NCBI GenBank assembly: GCA_013398175.1
Contig: VZRZ01003105.1
Location: forward strand, 839,249 to 903,248
DNA length: 64,000 nucleotides
Direction of reading: 5' to 3'
DNA from: Climacteris rufus
Taxonomy: Eukaryota; Chordata; Aves; Passeriformes; Climacteridae
This document shows, in pieces, positions 25,011-37,180 of this stretch. The position numbers and the translations under genes were made by a program. How positions within the stretch are numbered: position 1 is the first letter of the stretch; every line of letters begins with the position of its first letter. Below the pieces are notes generated by a model. The model did no database searches. It was not told the origin of the DNA and saw nothing but the letters and a program-made list of their open reading frames with translations.

Positions 25011-27063
25011 TTTTGGGTTCATGCATAGGGGAAAAAAAAAAATGTTTTCACAGAATATAAACCAAAAACTCACTTAAGCAAATAAACATAATTTCAAGGC
25101 GGGCTGATCAGTAGGCAACATCTAGCAGGCCTTGAGCATTATTGTGTTATGGTTAATAATTCCATTTTCTGAAACATTAGTAATACTTCTGCATTCCTCG
25201 ATGGCTTTTATACTTCTGTTTTAGCTTAGGTTTAAAACAGAAGAAAATGAAACTTTAATACCAGAGTTTTGTTATAAATATACAAGAATGCATCAGTGGA
25301 TTCCCCAAAGAATTTACAACCATTCACAGCATTACACAGTCATCAGCACTAAGCAGGGGTCTCCACATTTTTCAGTTTTCTCTGGAAGTTCAATGATAAT
25401 ATCCACACTAGCTTAAATTATTCAAGATGATGAAACTTTATTGGTGAACATGCACTGCCTAAATTTAAAACTGTACATTATTATCTTCCCTTGTGAATGT
25501 ATTTTAAGGATGTGTTAAGCTTTTTGAAGTGTAATTCAGAGACTACTGTATCTCAAACAACATAAAATACTTTTCATCTTGTGAAGGATCCTTTAGACTT
25601 CTAAGGTCCTATCTGTTGTACATTTTTAAGTCCCTTTATAGTTTCAAACCCAGTGGGTTACGCATGTTAAATTCAATCCCTAAATTGAATTCAAAGTTGA
25701 TACGAGCCTGCCTGCAGAACTAAGGAAAGTCTTCCTATTATAAGAACCAAGAGTCAATATTTTTAACCCCTCATTGGCATGCTTTTTTCTTTTATCCCTA
25801 GAAATACTTCAGTATGCCTCACAACAAGCAAAAAAGAAGATAAACTTTATTCCAATTGCATCCTCTGACATTACTATCAGCATGGCCCAGATTCTTACAA
25901 GAACTTCTACTGTTGTAGTTTGTTACTATTATTATTTTACATCCTATAATATTTATTCATAAATATGGATCCTTTCCTCCTAAGCATGGTGAAAACACAG
26001 AACTATTACAGAGAACTTAAAACTTACAAATAAAAAAAATTATAATAGATATAAACAGGAGAAAATGAAAAGTTACATTGCAACATCTCATTGTGAAATC
26101 CCAGTGGTTCCCCAGGATCAGACACAAGCACTCTATAACCCCACGTCAGGTCTTGGGAGGACTGAAAATTCATAGCAGGGACAAACACCCAACAGTGTCT
26201 CCTCTGTAAATCCTCATCAGTATAAAGTGACCTACAGAAATGCTGCCTTCTGCACAAAGGCACCCCATTAACCAAGTGCCAGGTAGGGTGCCCTTTTCCA
26301 AGTACCCCACAGGGTATGTCATGGACCCTCAGGGAACAACTCTGGGACAAACAGGGTCCATGTCTCAGGAGTGGTCTCTTGTCCCTGTAACACTGATGAC
26401 AGCTGCTTCTGAGCACAGTGACATCTTGTGTGCTACTTCAGTCCCTGCCCAAAACTCCAGCCAATCCAGTGTGGGCAGACGAATGTGGCCCTGGAGCTCT
26501 GCGTGCTGCACCCAGTGTTTCCTGCTTGACTGTCTTCCATCCTCTGATTAATAGCATAGGCAAAGCAAGCACAATTTTGGATATACTCAAAACAATTAGT
26601 TTTCAGGAAAGGCTTTTGTCATCAATTCTGTCTATCTTACGAAGTTAGAAATTCCCTTGATATGCTGTCCATGTCACTATGCTAAATAATAGCAACTATT
26701 CTTAATTAAAAATGATCACTGGGTGTAGCTTTCCATCTTCATGGCCGTCTACAAGGAAGCACAGTACAGGGATCACAATGACAGAAAGGACTAAGCCCAA
26801 ATCTGACTAAAGTCCTACAGACCTGGGTGCACTTCTCCTATATAAAAAGTCAGTGTCTCCAAAAACCAAGGGTTTGTTTTCATCACTTGCAGCGTCTAAT
26901 TTTGCCCACACAGATTAGCCTGTTTTGGCCCTGGGTGTAGGGTTTTAATTTCTCTTGTTTACATCTCAGCCTAATGTTTTACATATTTCTTTAAATCTGC
27001 CAGGAACCAAAGCATTTTGCAAGCTAAATAGAAATGTCAAATAACATTTTCAGCAGAAGTAAA
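25011..27063. other. Non-coding DNA with a G+C-richer patch
   Basis: No gene recognised. At 26080-26560 the sequence becomes G+C-richer and carries overlapping open frames of 130 codons (-) and 103 codons (+), neither of which resembles a known protein. An old, unrecognised retroelement is possible there. CAGTGGTTCCCCAGGATCAG at about 26101 recalls the end of a hAT-type DNA transposon, but the match is too short to call. Confidence 0.4.
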
Positions 27064-27230
27064 ATGGTCTAAGAGACAGGTCATGGGCTCTTGTTATGGC
27101 AGCTCCAAGTTCACACCGCTGGCTGACAGATACTTAATGTACAGATTCAGATAAATGACCTAGCTTCTCTCTGCCTCCATTTGCTCACGTACATAATGAG
27201 GACAAGGATATACCATTGCTTTGGAGAAAT
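27064..27230 (+). repeat. MIR-type SINE remnant
   Basis: The order of recognisable words follows the MIR consensus on the + strand: TGGTCTAAGAGACAGG near the start (consensus TGGTTAAGAGCACGG), then the core region CTCTCTGCCTCCATTTGCTC at 27166-27185, then ATAATGAGGACAAGGATA (consensus ATGAGGATAATAATA). MIR elements are tRNA-derived SINEs that spread in early amniotes, so copies in a bird or reptile are old and heavily mutated, as here. The 3' end is diverged past about 27230. Confidence 0.6.
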
Positions 27231-30200
27231 TTTACCAATGATTCGTTGATATTTGGGCAGCAGTGTGAGACCATGGTCCATCCTGCCACTGAAACAGCCA
27301 ATCTCTCTGCTTAACAGAGAACAGCAAAATGCCTACTTGATATAAAAAGAAAACTAAAAATATGTAATTTGAATCTTAGTCATCCAACAGGATGTCAACT
27401 AACCCCACAAAAATATCTCCAGCTCATGGGTACCAATACCACCCAATGCTCCCTCCCATTAGCCCAGGCCTTCCTTGGGCATTCTGTGCAATTACAGTGG
27501 CGTGGGGGCATCCCCACAGCCAGGATAAAGAGGCATCATTCACTACAGGAGGCTTGTCATGAGGCAGGCAATTAGCATAGCTACTCCCCTAAGGCAGACT
27601 CAGTCTCCTAAAGAGGATGAGGATGTTCACATTCTGTAGCTGCAAAGGGCAGTTGGCAGCCTGCATAATTTAGAGCTGCCCGGATGGATGTTACCCAGGA
27701 CTCAACACTGTGCTGGTACCCCTGGAGTGGGGCAGAGTGCCACAAAAGCAGCTCAAAACCATCCTTTCAACATCCTCTTGATTTGTGATGTGCACTTGTT
27801 GACCAGCACCTGGGATCAGGGCCACAAGCACAAGGCAGATTCACTGATTTAAGATTTAGACATCCCAAACACAAATTTTATTCGAAGTAGAAGCAGGCCA
27901 GCATAAAGAGGAAAGAATATTTTGTGGGGTTTTATAGTTGGTCAGGAACTCGGCTTAATAGCTCCTCTAAAAACAGCACCATCAGCAAAGACACCCTACA
28001 GTGTGAGGACATCAGCTGTAAACTAACTCTGAGGGAAATGCAAATCTATTAAGTCAACACCAGTTGTCTCTGACCTATTTAGTAGTTATCTGCCCACAAG
28101 CTTATTCTGATTTACTTAAAGCAGTTTATCCAGGATGAGCTAAGCCCCTGTTACTAATTGGTGAGCATCTTGTTTCACGTTGGCCTAAATGCCTTAAACT
28201 CAGCTAAAAAAGTCTAGTTTAGAAAGATCAAAGTGTCTACACAGCTATCCACATTGCTTTAACTAAAGTTTTTTAAATTGAATCTTAAATTAGTCTGCAT
28301 TAATTGAATCCTTTCAATTAAGGTGCATGCTTGAGCCAAAGATAGTGCCTATTTGCGTGCTGACCAAAGACCTGGTTAACCAGCACGATCCAAAGAAAAT
28401 CCATTGGGCAAAAGACACTTCACATCCCAAATGTTTCTTTTCTGTTTTGCTTCCAGACATCAGAACCATAAAGCCTCCAGGTCCACTGAAGTGTGCTGAA
28501 CCTTGATCCTAGAAGTGCTGTCACACAGAGTGAAAATGAGGTACATGAGAGCATGAATAATATATATCACATTGCACTACATAGCTCCTTGGCATGCAAA
28601 TGTCAAGAACTGGATCGTCAGCACAATATTCAGTCCAGTTCACAGGCTGAATATAGTATTAGGTGCTGTTGTTTGTTTTTTAAATTCAGTATTGAAAATG
28701 TCTCAGGCAAGCTAACAATTTAGGCTAAAATAGTAAGATATGCCCACTACCTCCAGGAGCCAAACCAGGCCAGTCTCAGCTGGGCCAAGGGATCCTGGCT
28801 CCACTATAAAGGCCTCTGTCTCACCAAGACAGATGTTGATGTTGAGCAGACAAGTGGATTTACTTCTTTCTTTCTGACTCCTTCCTCCTGTTTCTCCAAG
28901 CTGCAGCTAACACAAACTTTTGCATTGGCTTTTCTGCTACATACTAGACACCTGGAGATCCTTGCAAATCCCTCAGCACCTGCACTCCTGCCCACATCAG
29001 GGCCTGAGTGAGGGCGGGGAGAATAAACATCAGAGTGGAAATTTTCAGGAAAAAAAATGTGCAAGACGGGTCAGGAGAGGTTCCACATTTTTACTGTCGC
29101 TTGTTTCTCTGATCTGATGACTCCCAGCATGTCTTGTTCCTCATCCCAGCTCTCCCTATAACCATTACTTACTCCATGCTCACACTAGCTCTTCCAGCTT
29201 GCAGGGAAAATTGACATTAGGGGCAAACAATATTAAGCCTCTCACCATGAGAAATCCCAAATTATACAGCTACACATGCCTCAACATGACAGAGGAGGGA
29301 AAAAAGGACCCACATCTTAGCCCTTGACCCCTGTGAGATAATGCTACCTTTGGTTGCCAGAAAAGACCTTTTCTCTTCATGTGACTCTCAGTCACTCTGT
29401 GAAAAGCTGTTTATATTTCTTCTTTCCTTGGACATGATCCTAAAAATCAGGTTCATATGCACAATGTTGATCTGCAAGTCCAGCATTTACCACATCCTTT
29501 CAGCTGTAGAACCAGATTCCATATTCAGGGACAAATTCTACCTGCTCCCCTGAGAGCACCAAGGGAATCCAGAGAGAAATGCAAGTAGGGGACCCTCATA
29601 CATGTGGGACATGATATATAAAGGAGCAAGGCAAACTCAGCAGACTCTATCTCTGCACCATGTGACATATATGACAGCAGGGCTTGTAAGGCCAGTGTAG
29701 AAAGTGCCTCTTCTGTACCAGATGAGACGCACTGTTAAGGTGACCAAAGTCCATCATTTTCTGCCTTGACTTAGGAAGAATTTCTCTGTTTAGAAGGAGG
29801 TGTCTATCCCTGGAGAATAGACACAGTCTTCAAGACAAGTCCTCCTGTTTTCCATTTGTAATGTGCCTTTTAACAGCGTTAAATTGCTCTGCACATTAGT
29901 GAGGTGGATAATTAATAAATAATAATAATAATTACTTGATGCTGGTTCCATCTGGCATCTGCTGGAGAGCTTAGCCCTCAGTGTGGCTTGGTAATGCTTT
30001 CAGCACTTACCAGTCAGACACCATCAGGCCACTCTAGGGCTGGTGGTAAGAGACAGTCTGGGCAGCACAGGGGAGGGGTTTGTTGTTCAGAAGACAGCTA
30101 GATTTATTTAGTATCATATAAAAGCCCTTAGAAAAAAAACCTTCTTCCTTTCACTTAACTCCCTGCCAAGAAATTACTTGGGGGAATGGGGAAAACGCTC

Positions 30201-30484
30201 TTTTAAAGGCTATTAAATGCTATTGTTAAAAGAAAAAGGTGCCCATAATGTAATGCCTTCCCCACAGTAGTTCTTTCCTCTCCCCAAAACATCATCTCAG
30301 TTTTCTGTTTGTTTTGCACTACCAGACTGAAGTTGACACTGTGGCTCCTGATGAATTGGTTCTTGATGTCATTGTCAATGCTAATAGTTCTCCAAAAGGA
30401 GACTATTTGGTTTTATAATTGCAATAGCAGCTACATCCAGGGACTCAGGAAACAAACAAAAAATATTATTCACCCTTTCATTAC
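27231..30484. other. Non-coding DNA with scattered promoter-like words
   Basis: No gene recognised in about 3.2 kb. TATATAAAGG at 29615-29624 is a perfect TATA-box word, and ACTCAGCAGACTC lies 12 to 30 bases downstream, but the first ATG after it (about 29660) is followed directly by a stop codon, so no coding gene starts there. TATAAAGG also occurs at 28805-28812. An (AAT)n-rich stretch is at 29912-29942. Confidence 0.45.
29912..29942. repeat. (AAT)n-rich simple sequence
   Basis: TAATTAATAAATAATAATAATAATTA-type sequence, with four AAT units in a row and flanking TAATTA words that also match homeodomain cores. Confidence 0.8.
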
Positions 30485-30528
30485 TAGATCATCTTTAAGG
30501 TCCCTTCCAACCCAAACCATTCTATGAC
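30485..30528 (+). mobile_element. CR1 LINE 3' end fragment
   Basis: GATCATCTTTAAGGTCCCTT, then CCAACCCAAACC and the octamer ATTCTATG (30519-30526), is the hallmark 3' end of avian CR1 retrotransposons in + orientation. Only about 44 bases are recognisable. Sequence upstream no longer matches, so this is a severely 5'-truncated or decayed copy. It is the clearest sign that the genome is avian or near-avian. Confidence 0.9.
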
Positions 30529-31339
30529 TATCTCAGAGGAAGGCAACTCCCTTTTTCTTTCAAGTATTTGCACGAGAAATTTGGTTAAATGTCACCAAAG
30601 TCCTGTTTGGTTATCACTGAATATGCAAGGAGAGCGATGCCATTACCTCTAGGCAAGGGTTGGCCCTGTGAAGATGGAAGTTTGCAAGAGACGTTTTTTA
30701 TACTGTTCAGGGCTGCCCAAGTTCATGACCATTACAGGCTGCTACAGACTAAAACTTCAAAAGAAACTTCCAGTATTACTTTTAATCATTGTCACCCTCC
30801 ACGACCATATCTGGGGAAATCTGAGCCTGATCTAAGGCTTGCATTCCTGACCAAATTGATTAAGTAAACTATATATCAAGGAGATTATTCCAACTACTAT
30901 AGCACTGCTAAACTCACAGTAAGAGAGCAAGCCTAGAATTTGTAACCTTTGGCAGTTTTTGTCACTTGATATGTATGTGCATAAGCATGCAAACAGTTCA
31001 CAAAGGCTGGAAAGGTTTTTCCCTTCCCAGTCCCAGAACTGAGTGCCCATCCTACAGCAACTGGTGAGCTGCCACTAGCCCCAACACTTCACTCAGATTG
31101 GATCTGAATTTATTACACTGGTTTTAAGCAGACCAGAAACCACAGCAAAACAAACAAACAAACAAATTAAAGACAAACAAGCTAACAAAAAAACCCAGGA
31201 GGCCCTAATTTCACATCCTTGGCATTGACTTGAAAACAAGCAGATCTTTTTTCAGCACTGATGCTGCTGTCTTGCTGGCAGGAAAGTAAGAAGAAACTAA
31301 TTTTTCAATTTTTTTCGATTTCAAAAGTCTGGTAATGTT
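30529..31339. other. Non-coding DNA with a (CAAA)n stretch
   Basis: No exon recognised. A (CAAA)n simple repeat lies at 31146-31166, continuing into degenerate A- and C-rich sequence to about 31195. Confidence 0.55.
31146..31166. repeat. (CAAA)n microsatellite
   Basis: About five CAAA units in a row, followed by imperfect units. Confidence 0.9.
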
Positions 31340-31644
31340 TAAGTGGGCATTTGCTATACATACAGCCCCCGGGTGACATCACAGCTTTGAGGTTCAATGT
31401 GGAATGTGAAGCCAGTGGGAGGGGAAGAGGGAAACAGTCATTTTAAAAATCAGACTGACAGCCAGCACTCTGAATGGCAGCTACCAGAGCTGTCCTGGCT
31501 TTGAACTGTAACTGGTTTATTTTAAAAAGTTAGATCAGGAGTGTAAAGTCCCCATCCCACTTTAAGTTTTTTAATAAAAATTCAAAGTGAAGACTTGTGA
31601 TAGCCCTGAGTAATAGCAATCGAAAGAGCTACAGTTGGCTACGA
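31340..31644. promoter_or_regulatory. Candidate conserved non-coding element
   Basis: Non-repetitive sequence with CCCCCGGGTGACATCACAGC at 31366-31385 (a CRE-like TGACATCA beside a CpG), GGAATGTG at about 31401 (TEAD-like) and a purine-rich AGTGGGAGGGGAAGAGGG run. Motif mix and survival of isolated CpGs suggest regulatory DNA. Conservation was not tested. Confidence 0.25.
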
Positions 31645-34254
31645 ATCTGGAGAAAGGAAATTTTCTTGTTAAAATTGCATCAGCAGTGGAAAGGAAATGA
31701 GAAAAAGGGAAGGGAAAAAAAAACATAGAAAACCTGGATTGGACAAAGGGTCAAGAAGAAAAAGAGAGGGACTAGTTCATTGTGTTGTTGTCAGAGGACA
31801 GATATAGTTACCAGCACGTCGAGTGCCACTTGTATACACAGCAGCACTGCTGACATCAGGACACTCAAGAGAGCAAATTCTGGCAGCCCTTGCAACCTCC
31901 AATGTTTTAAATGGATTGTCCCAAATCCAGTGCCACAAGAAAACCACAGAGATAGCTTCTCTCAACATTGCCATTGGGGTGGCAGCTAAAAGAAGAAATT
32001 CCAACCCCACCTCAGAAGTCAGTCTTGCTTTTTCCTTTCCCACCCCTCAGAGTGGCTCATCCAACATCAAATAGTGTGAGTGATCTGTGCTGGGCACTGC
32101 AGATGCCCGTGGGACTGGATGCAATTATATATTTTGGGAGTCATGAAGTGGGGATGTGATGTGAAGTTTAAATAGACCTAATATCTTCACTGTGAAACAC
32201 TGTATGCTAAAAAAGGAGAAATAATGAAACCCTAGGGTTATCCCTGTAACAACTCTTATTTTTTATTTTAAAAACTTAATCAGGAATTCTTATTACTCCC
32301 AAATAGTGTTTTAAAATAAAAACCAATCCCTTCCATGCTGCCTTGGGCATACAGTGCTGAAACTTGCAGATGGAAGGCACTCTTGCAGACAGTGCTTCCT
32401 AATCCTGCCAGGAGTTGGAGTGGGGACAAGGAAATCTTCAGGGTAAAATAACGGGAGCAGAGGTCCTGTAGGACAAGAAGATGATGAATTCCAAGGGAGC
32501 AAGAAGAGCAAAACATCAGAGGAAGAGATTCTGGGTTAAGGAAGCAGAACAGCAGTGGAGGGAAAAGCCTTATGGGAAAACAGAGTAGCAGGAGAGGTGA
32601 GGCATAGAAGAGAGCACAGAGTGACAAAGCCATGGGGCCAAATCTGCAGCTTTTGCAACCAAAATTGTGGGAAAAGGAGAATAATAAAAATGGAGTGAAT
32701 CAGAGGGAAGGTTATATTTAATAAATTACAATATGAAGTTTACAATCAGGAACAATTTCTAAGACAACCTTTTCCATACATCAGAGCTGCAGAACTGTCA
32801 CAAACTACTTGTGAAACTACTCTTGGTGCAGAGTTACAGTCTACTGTGTCTAGGTATCCTTCAGTGTCTTTGTATAACAGTGAGCAGGTTCTTGTATTAT
32901 GTCAACCACAAGTTAGAGCTAAATTGAGCAGCTACTCCTGGATCAGAGCAGAAAAATTTCCTATTTTCATCTACCCAATTTTCTCAAACTTTTCTCTTTA
33001 GAGCTGCTGTTATCTAAGACTGGGAAACTTCAGTAAAAATTATTCAACTTCTTCTAAGAAAAGGCAGGAAGAAATGTAGGAAAAATAAAAATAATCCAGC
33101 CTTTAGGGTTTTTTTAAACAGATGTGGAACAAAACTAACCACCGAAGAAAGATGAATTCTGAACTGAAAATTGACTTTGCTGCTTCCCCATGGAGCCCAG
33201 CTCGTGAGCTTTGACTCTTTTGGTTCCCACTCTGACTTGACTTTGAGTTCAAGTCAAAGATTGTATGTGCAGTCATCTTTTGATCTTACATTCTTGTCCA
33301 GTGTTAAACAATGGGTTCCAAAGATAAGTTGTCTGTCTGTACCATATGTACAATTATATAAATGGTTGTCTATCTAGATACAGACCTAGATAGGAAGCTA
33401 AGGCAGACACCAGCACAGAGATTATAGATAATCGCTGTTCATTTACTGGTCCTTACCCCCCACAGAACTGTGTAAGTTAATGAGCTCTGAAATATGAGTT
33501 TCAAAAAAACTTTCATTTCAATAATATTATACACCCTCAGGCTCCTATTAAACTTTTTTTGCAACAATAACACCATTCAAACTAACATTCATATGTGAAT
33601 TACAGTGATACTGCACATCATGAAAATGCAGAGAAAATGAAATAGCAAAGAAAGCACAGTTTTCAGTCTGCCAGTTATCTTAGCCACATTCAAATTAATC
33701 AGCAACAGCTACCAAGGACAGGTGAATGGCCTCCAATAAAACCAGAAACTGCCTGGCCTTCTACCACATACTTGAAAAGAGCAGCTGGAAAGCAAAAAGA
33801 TCACAAGATTTATTTTTCACAATTTCTGCCCTGCTCAGACTGCAGCAAACACCAGCCTTCTTGAGGGACTTTCTGTCAGATTATTAGTATCATCACTCTC
33901 CTGAAGAGATACAGACACACTCAACACTGATGGTCATCAGAATTTGCACCAGCAATTCCAAGGTTAACCTTGCCCCAAGCCTGTATGTGACCCACACAGT
34001 AGAGACTCATTCACTAAACTGTGCTGTTTTCAGCCTCACCCTCAATAGCAGTGAAGCAGCTCCAGAGCTGCTACAAACACTGTGCAGATATCTCTCCCAG
34101 GAAATCCCACGCATAAGATTTGCAGAAAGATCTGACTCACAAATTTATGCCCAATACAGATGAGTGAAACTTGCCCTCCCTGCTCAAGCAGGACCTGTTT
34201 TTGAAGTACTCTAGCAACTTGAACAAGTCCGCTAACACTTAATGAAATTCCAAG
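31645..34254. other. Non-coding DNA, nothing recognised
   Basis: An 83-codon + frame at 31823-32074 and an 88-codon - frame at 31777-32043 overlap each other; neither resembles a family I know. The 117-codon - frame at 32280-32633 is leucine-rich because a G- and A-rich + strand is read backwards. No repeat family recognised. Confidence 0.45.
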
Positions 34255-34290
34255 AGTTCAACATCAGTCAAAAGTTCAAAATCAGTCAGA
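34255..34290. repeat. 18-base tandem duplication
   Basis: AGTTCAACATCAGTCAAA (34255-34272) is followed directly by AGTTCAAAATCAGTCAGA (34273-34290), two differences in 18. Confidence 0.9.
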
Positions 34291-34900
34291 AGAGAGTGGC
34301 CAGGCACTTCTGCAATTCTGGTTAGGCAGCTCCTGACATACTAACACCATTGAAAATGTGGTTGTAGAGCACTTTAGAAAACCTACCTTTCGTGTTCTGT
34401 ACATCTTTAACGTACATGTTGATTTGGATGCCTATCCAGAAAAGCTGCAATCCAACAATACAAGTTTCATGAGCACAGAAGGCTAAACCCACAACACTGG
34501 GCACTTACATGTCTCAGCTTCACAAAGTTTGACTTCTGATCCCACTCCAAACATAATCTGAATTTACCTCTACACATCAACATTTGTGCTGGAATTTTTG
34601 CTGAAGCCTCATGCCATAATGCTGTAAGAAGAATCCAAGATTTCCAGAAGCAATAAGGATAAGCCAAGATCACACTAGGAACTGAGATCTGGCAATTAGT
34701 TTGTTCCTTGAATTTTAAACCTTCAGGTTACAGGTCTGTGTTGTCTGTGAGCCAGTAAGGAATTCTGAGTGGTGACAAGAATTTGAGCTGTCTAGTGCTC
34801 ATCACAGGACCTGGATACTTCTTCCCCATTCTCATTATTTGGCCTTGGATCTCCCTGATTCATAGAATAAAGTAAATGAGACTGAAGCAAATTTTTAAAA

Positions 34901-34930
34901 GGCTCTGTTATTTGTGGCTCTGTTATTTGT
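34901..34930. repeat. 15-base perfect tandem duplication
   Basis: GGCTCTGTTATTTGT occurs at 34901-34915 and 34916-34930 without a difference, followed by a decayed start of a third copy (GTCTCAG). Confidence 0.95.
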
Positions 34931-36327
34931 GTCTCAGCTAATTGTGTAATTCAGTTCTGTGCAATAACAATCACATACGTTTTCCGTACGAGGTTCAGCC
35001 TTATACACAAAACCTTTTCAACACAGTTCTTTTAATATCCCTGTGCCTACACAATTCCAGTGCAATCCAACAGAGTGGGCTGGCCAACTCACAACTGGTG
35101 GCTGTTGATTTTTTTGTTTGTTTATTTGCAGATCATCAAGAGCATGTGAAGAGTGGGTATGTGTGAAAAGAACTGCAGACTGAGCAGCTTAAAATTGGAT
35201 TGCTTGAGCAAAAAACACTCCTTTCCTGTTCAAAACTGTTTGGGACTGAATCCTGACCTCAAGGTAAAGCAGAGAAAACTGAATTTGAAGAAGATGGGAT
35301 CTTCAACTATTGGAAACAAGGAGCAGGTTCTATTTATAGGAGCAGATTCTTCTCTCTCAAAGCAAAGGACACCAGAAACATCGTTCTGCACTGCAACCCA
35401 GTAGCTGTTGGGGTACCCTTTGTATCTACATTATCTGCAATCAGTCTGATCACCACTGCCTACATTTCTTGCCCACATTATTTCAGAAGTTGTGGTAAGG
35501 ACCATAAAGGCAAACATCTTTGAAGCTGACGGTCCCCCCATCTAGTTCTAGTGTTTTCTACAAACAGGGTTTTGAAAGCCTCTCTTCTAATGTTTACCTA
35601 GAATAGTGGGGGGTCAGAGAGGCGCTGTGGCTTGGAAAGAAAAACCACAACCATGTTAAATGTTCTTTCTTCCCAGCAAAGCCTGTGTTAGCTTTGCAGT
35701 GAATAATAATTATGGTATCTCAGAACAATTACAAGAAAGGATCTCAAAACTGAAGCAAGAAGGCATTTTTGCGTTAGAAGGCCTGACTAGCCTCAGTGGG
35801 CTTCACCTCCACTGGCAGGTGAAATAGCATGGAGAAGCCCCTGGGCAGAAGGTGAAAACTCTGAACATCTCCTTTCCTGAGGCAACAGAGCAAGCCAGAA
35901 GCTGCTGTGGAGGAAGAGCTGGAGAACTGTGCCAGAAAACTGGCAGTTTCAGTCCAGCCCCGAAGCTTGGCTGTCTCAGGGCAGCCACTCCGGTGATGTG
36001 GGGAAGAACTGAGTCCCACAGGACCACAGCAAGCAAGGTCAGACTGTTCCCCACCTCTCCAGCCAGTCTTGGAGCTGGAGCTAAGGCAGGCTCTGCAGTG
36101 CAAGTGCAAAAATTTACAGCATGGCCAGTGGGTGAGGCTTGAAACTGGGCACTGACTACAATTAACTGAGTGCCTGAGGGACTCTGTCTCAGCGAAAGCA
36201 CGTTAATCCAATTCTAAAGTGCAGGAGTGCTCTAACAGTGCTCTTTAATCAGGTTGAGATGACCTATCAGAAAATGGGAGATGACTGTGGATAAATGGTC
36301 CGTATGCTGAATACCAAGGCATTTAAT
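34931..36327. other. Non-coding DNA with a G+C-richer patch
   Basis: No exon recognised. At 35770-36190 the sequence is G+C-richer, with overlapping open frames on both strands (132, 111 and 96 codons). They share the same bases in different frames and no family is visible, so they are best read as a composition effect or an old unrecognised repeat. Confidence 0.45.
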
Positions 36328-36356
36328 GAAAAATTTTCCTAATAGAAAAATTTTCC
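36328..36356. repeat. Duplicated near-palindrome GAAAAATTTTCC
   Basis: GAAAAATTTTCC at 36328-36339 recurs exactly at 36345-36356, a 17-base period. Each copy is itself nearly self-complementary (GAAAATTTTC). Confidence 0.85.
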
Positions 36357-37079
36357 ATGCTCAATACTTTTCATTGACTACTTTTTTACAATTTTACCCA
36401 TTTAATAGCAACTGTCATTAAGTTATTTTCTATGTAATATCAACTGAAAATCATTTATTTCCTGCTCCAAACAGCAATTAATGCCAATTATTTTACATAG
36501 CACCATGAACTGCTACAGATTTTTCAATTTTCTACTCAGCTTCTCTACATAATTTTTTATTTTTTTAGTTTAGTTTTGTAATTTTCAACACTTTGAAACA
36601 GGAGGCGGAAGTGGTGATTTCATCTTTTTCAGCAAAAAAAAAAATTGAAAAGGCCCAACTATTAGAGCAGCAGGAGCCCTATAAACAAAAGAATAAGAAA
36701 GATTTACTATTGTCTTTCTGAGTTTGATTTTAACTTAGGGAATGTCAATATTCATAACAGAAAATCCAAGGCAGAGCTGTGTTATACTGAAATGGAGATA
36801 TGTATGGCCTTTTTTATATTGCAAGTACAAGTTTCTTACATTGTACCGTTCCTGTGATGAGGTGGCAAATTTAAGACCCCAGGCCTGCTTTCTCTCTTGA
36901 TGGTGGTAAATGCTACACCTTGAAGAGTTCTTGATTGCAGGGTCAAGGTCAGAGGTCTGTTGCACAGTGGAGACTGGATTCAAGGAGGATTCCTTTGACT
37001 TAGCTCTGGTCTAACATTCTCAAGGCTGAAGAAGGACCAGCACCATCTGACAATTTTCTGAAAATTTATCTTTTTTCCA
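36357..37079. other. A+T-rich non-coding DNA, nothing recognised
   Basis: Short A and T runs only. No open frame of note beyond an unremarkable 82-codon one on -. Confidence 0.55.
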
Positions 37080-37180
37080 TAAATTTGATTTCATTGTTAC
37101 AGGTAACGCGAAGAAACTTCCGGGCTTTGAACATTAGCAAATATTCGGGTTTAATTTAATTAAGACATTTTTGTATTTTC
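37080..37180. promoter_or_regulatory. Small CpG-retaining candidate element
   Basis: TAACGCGAAGAAACTTCCGG lies at about 37104-37123 and ATTCGGGTTTAATTTAATTA at about 37144-37163, giving four CpGs and a homeodomain-type TTTAATTTAATTAAG within 65 bases of otherwise CpG-free DNA. No repeat family fits. Regulatory function is inferred only from CpG survival and motif content. Confidence 0.25.

Noticed and set aside
26101..26120. CAGTGGTTCCCCAGGATCAG as a hAT transposon end
   Set aside because: Match is about a dozen bases, and no partner inverted end or target duplication was found.
29615..29624. Perfect TATA-box word with plausible downstream start site
   Set aside because: The first ATG after it is followed directly by a stop, and no exon or CpG enrichment supports a promoter.
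34857..34870. TTCATAGAATAAAG, possible CR1 octamer end in reverse
   Set aside because: None of the CR1 sequence expected next to the octamer follows.
35803..36201. 132-codon open frame on -, with 111- and 96-codon frames over the same bases
   Set aside because: Frames on both strands across one G+C-rich patch point to composition, not coding.
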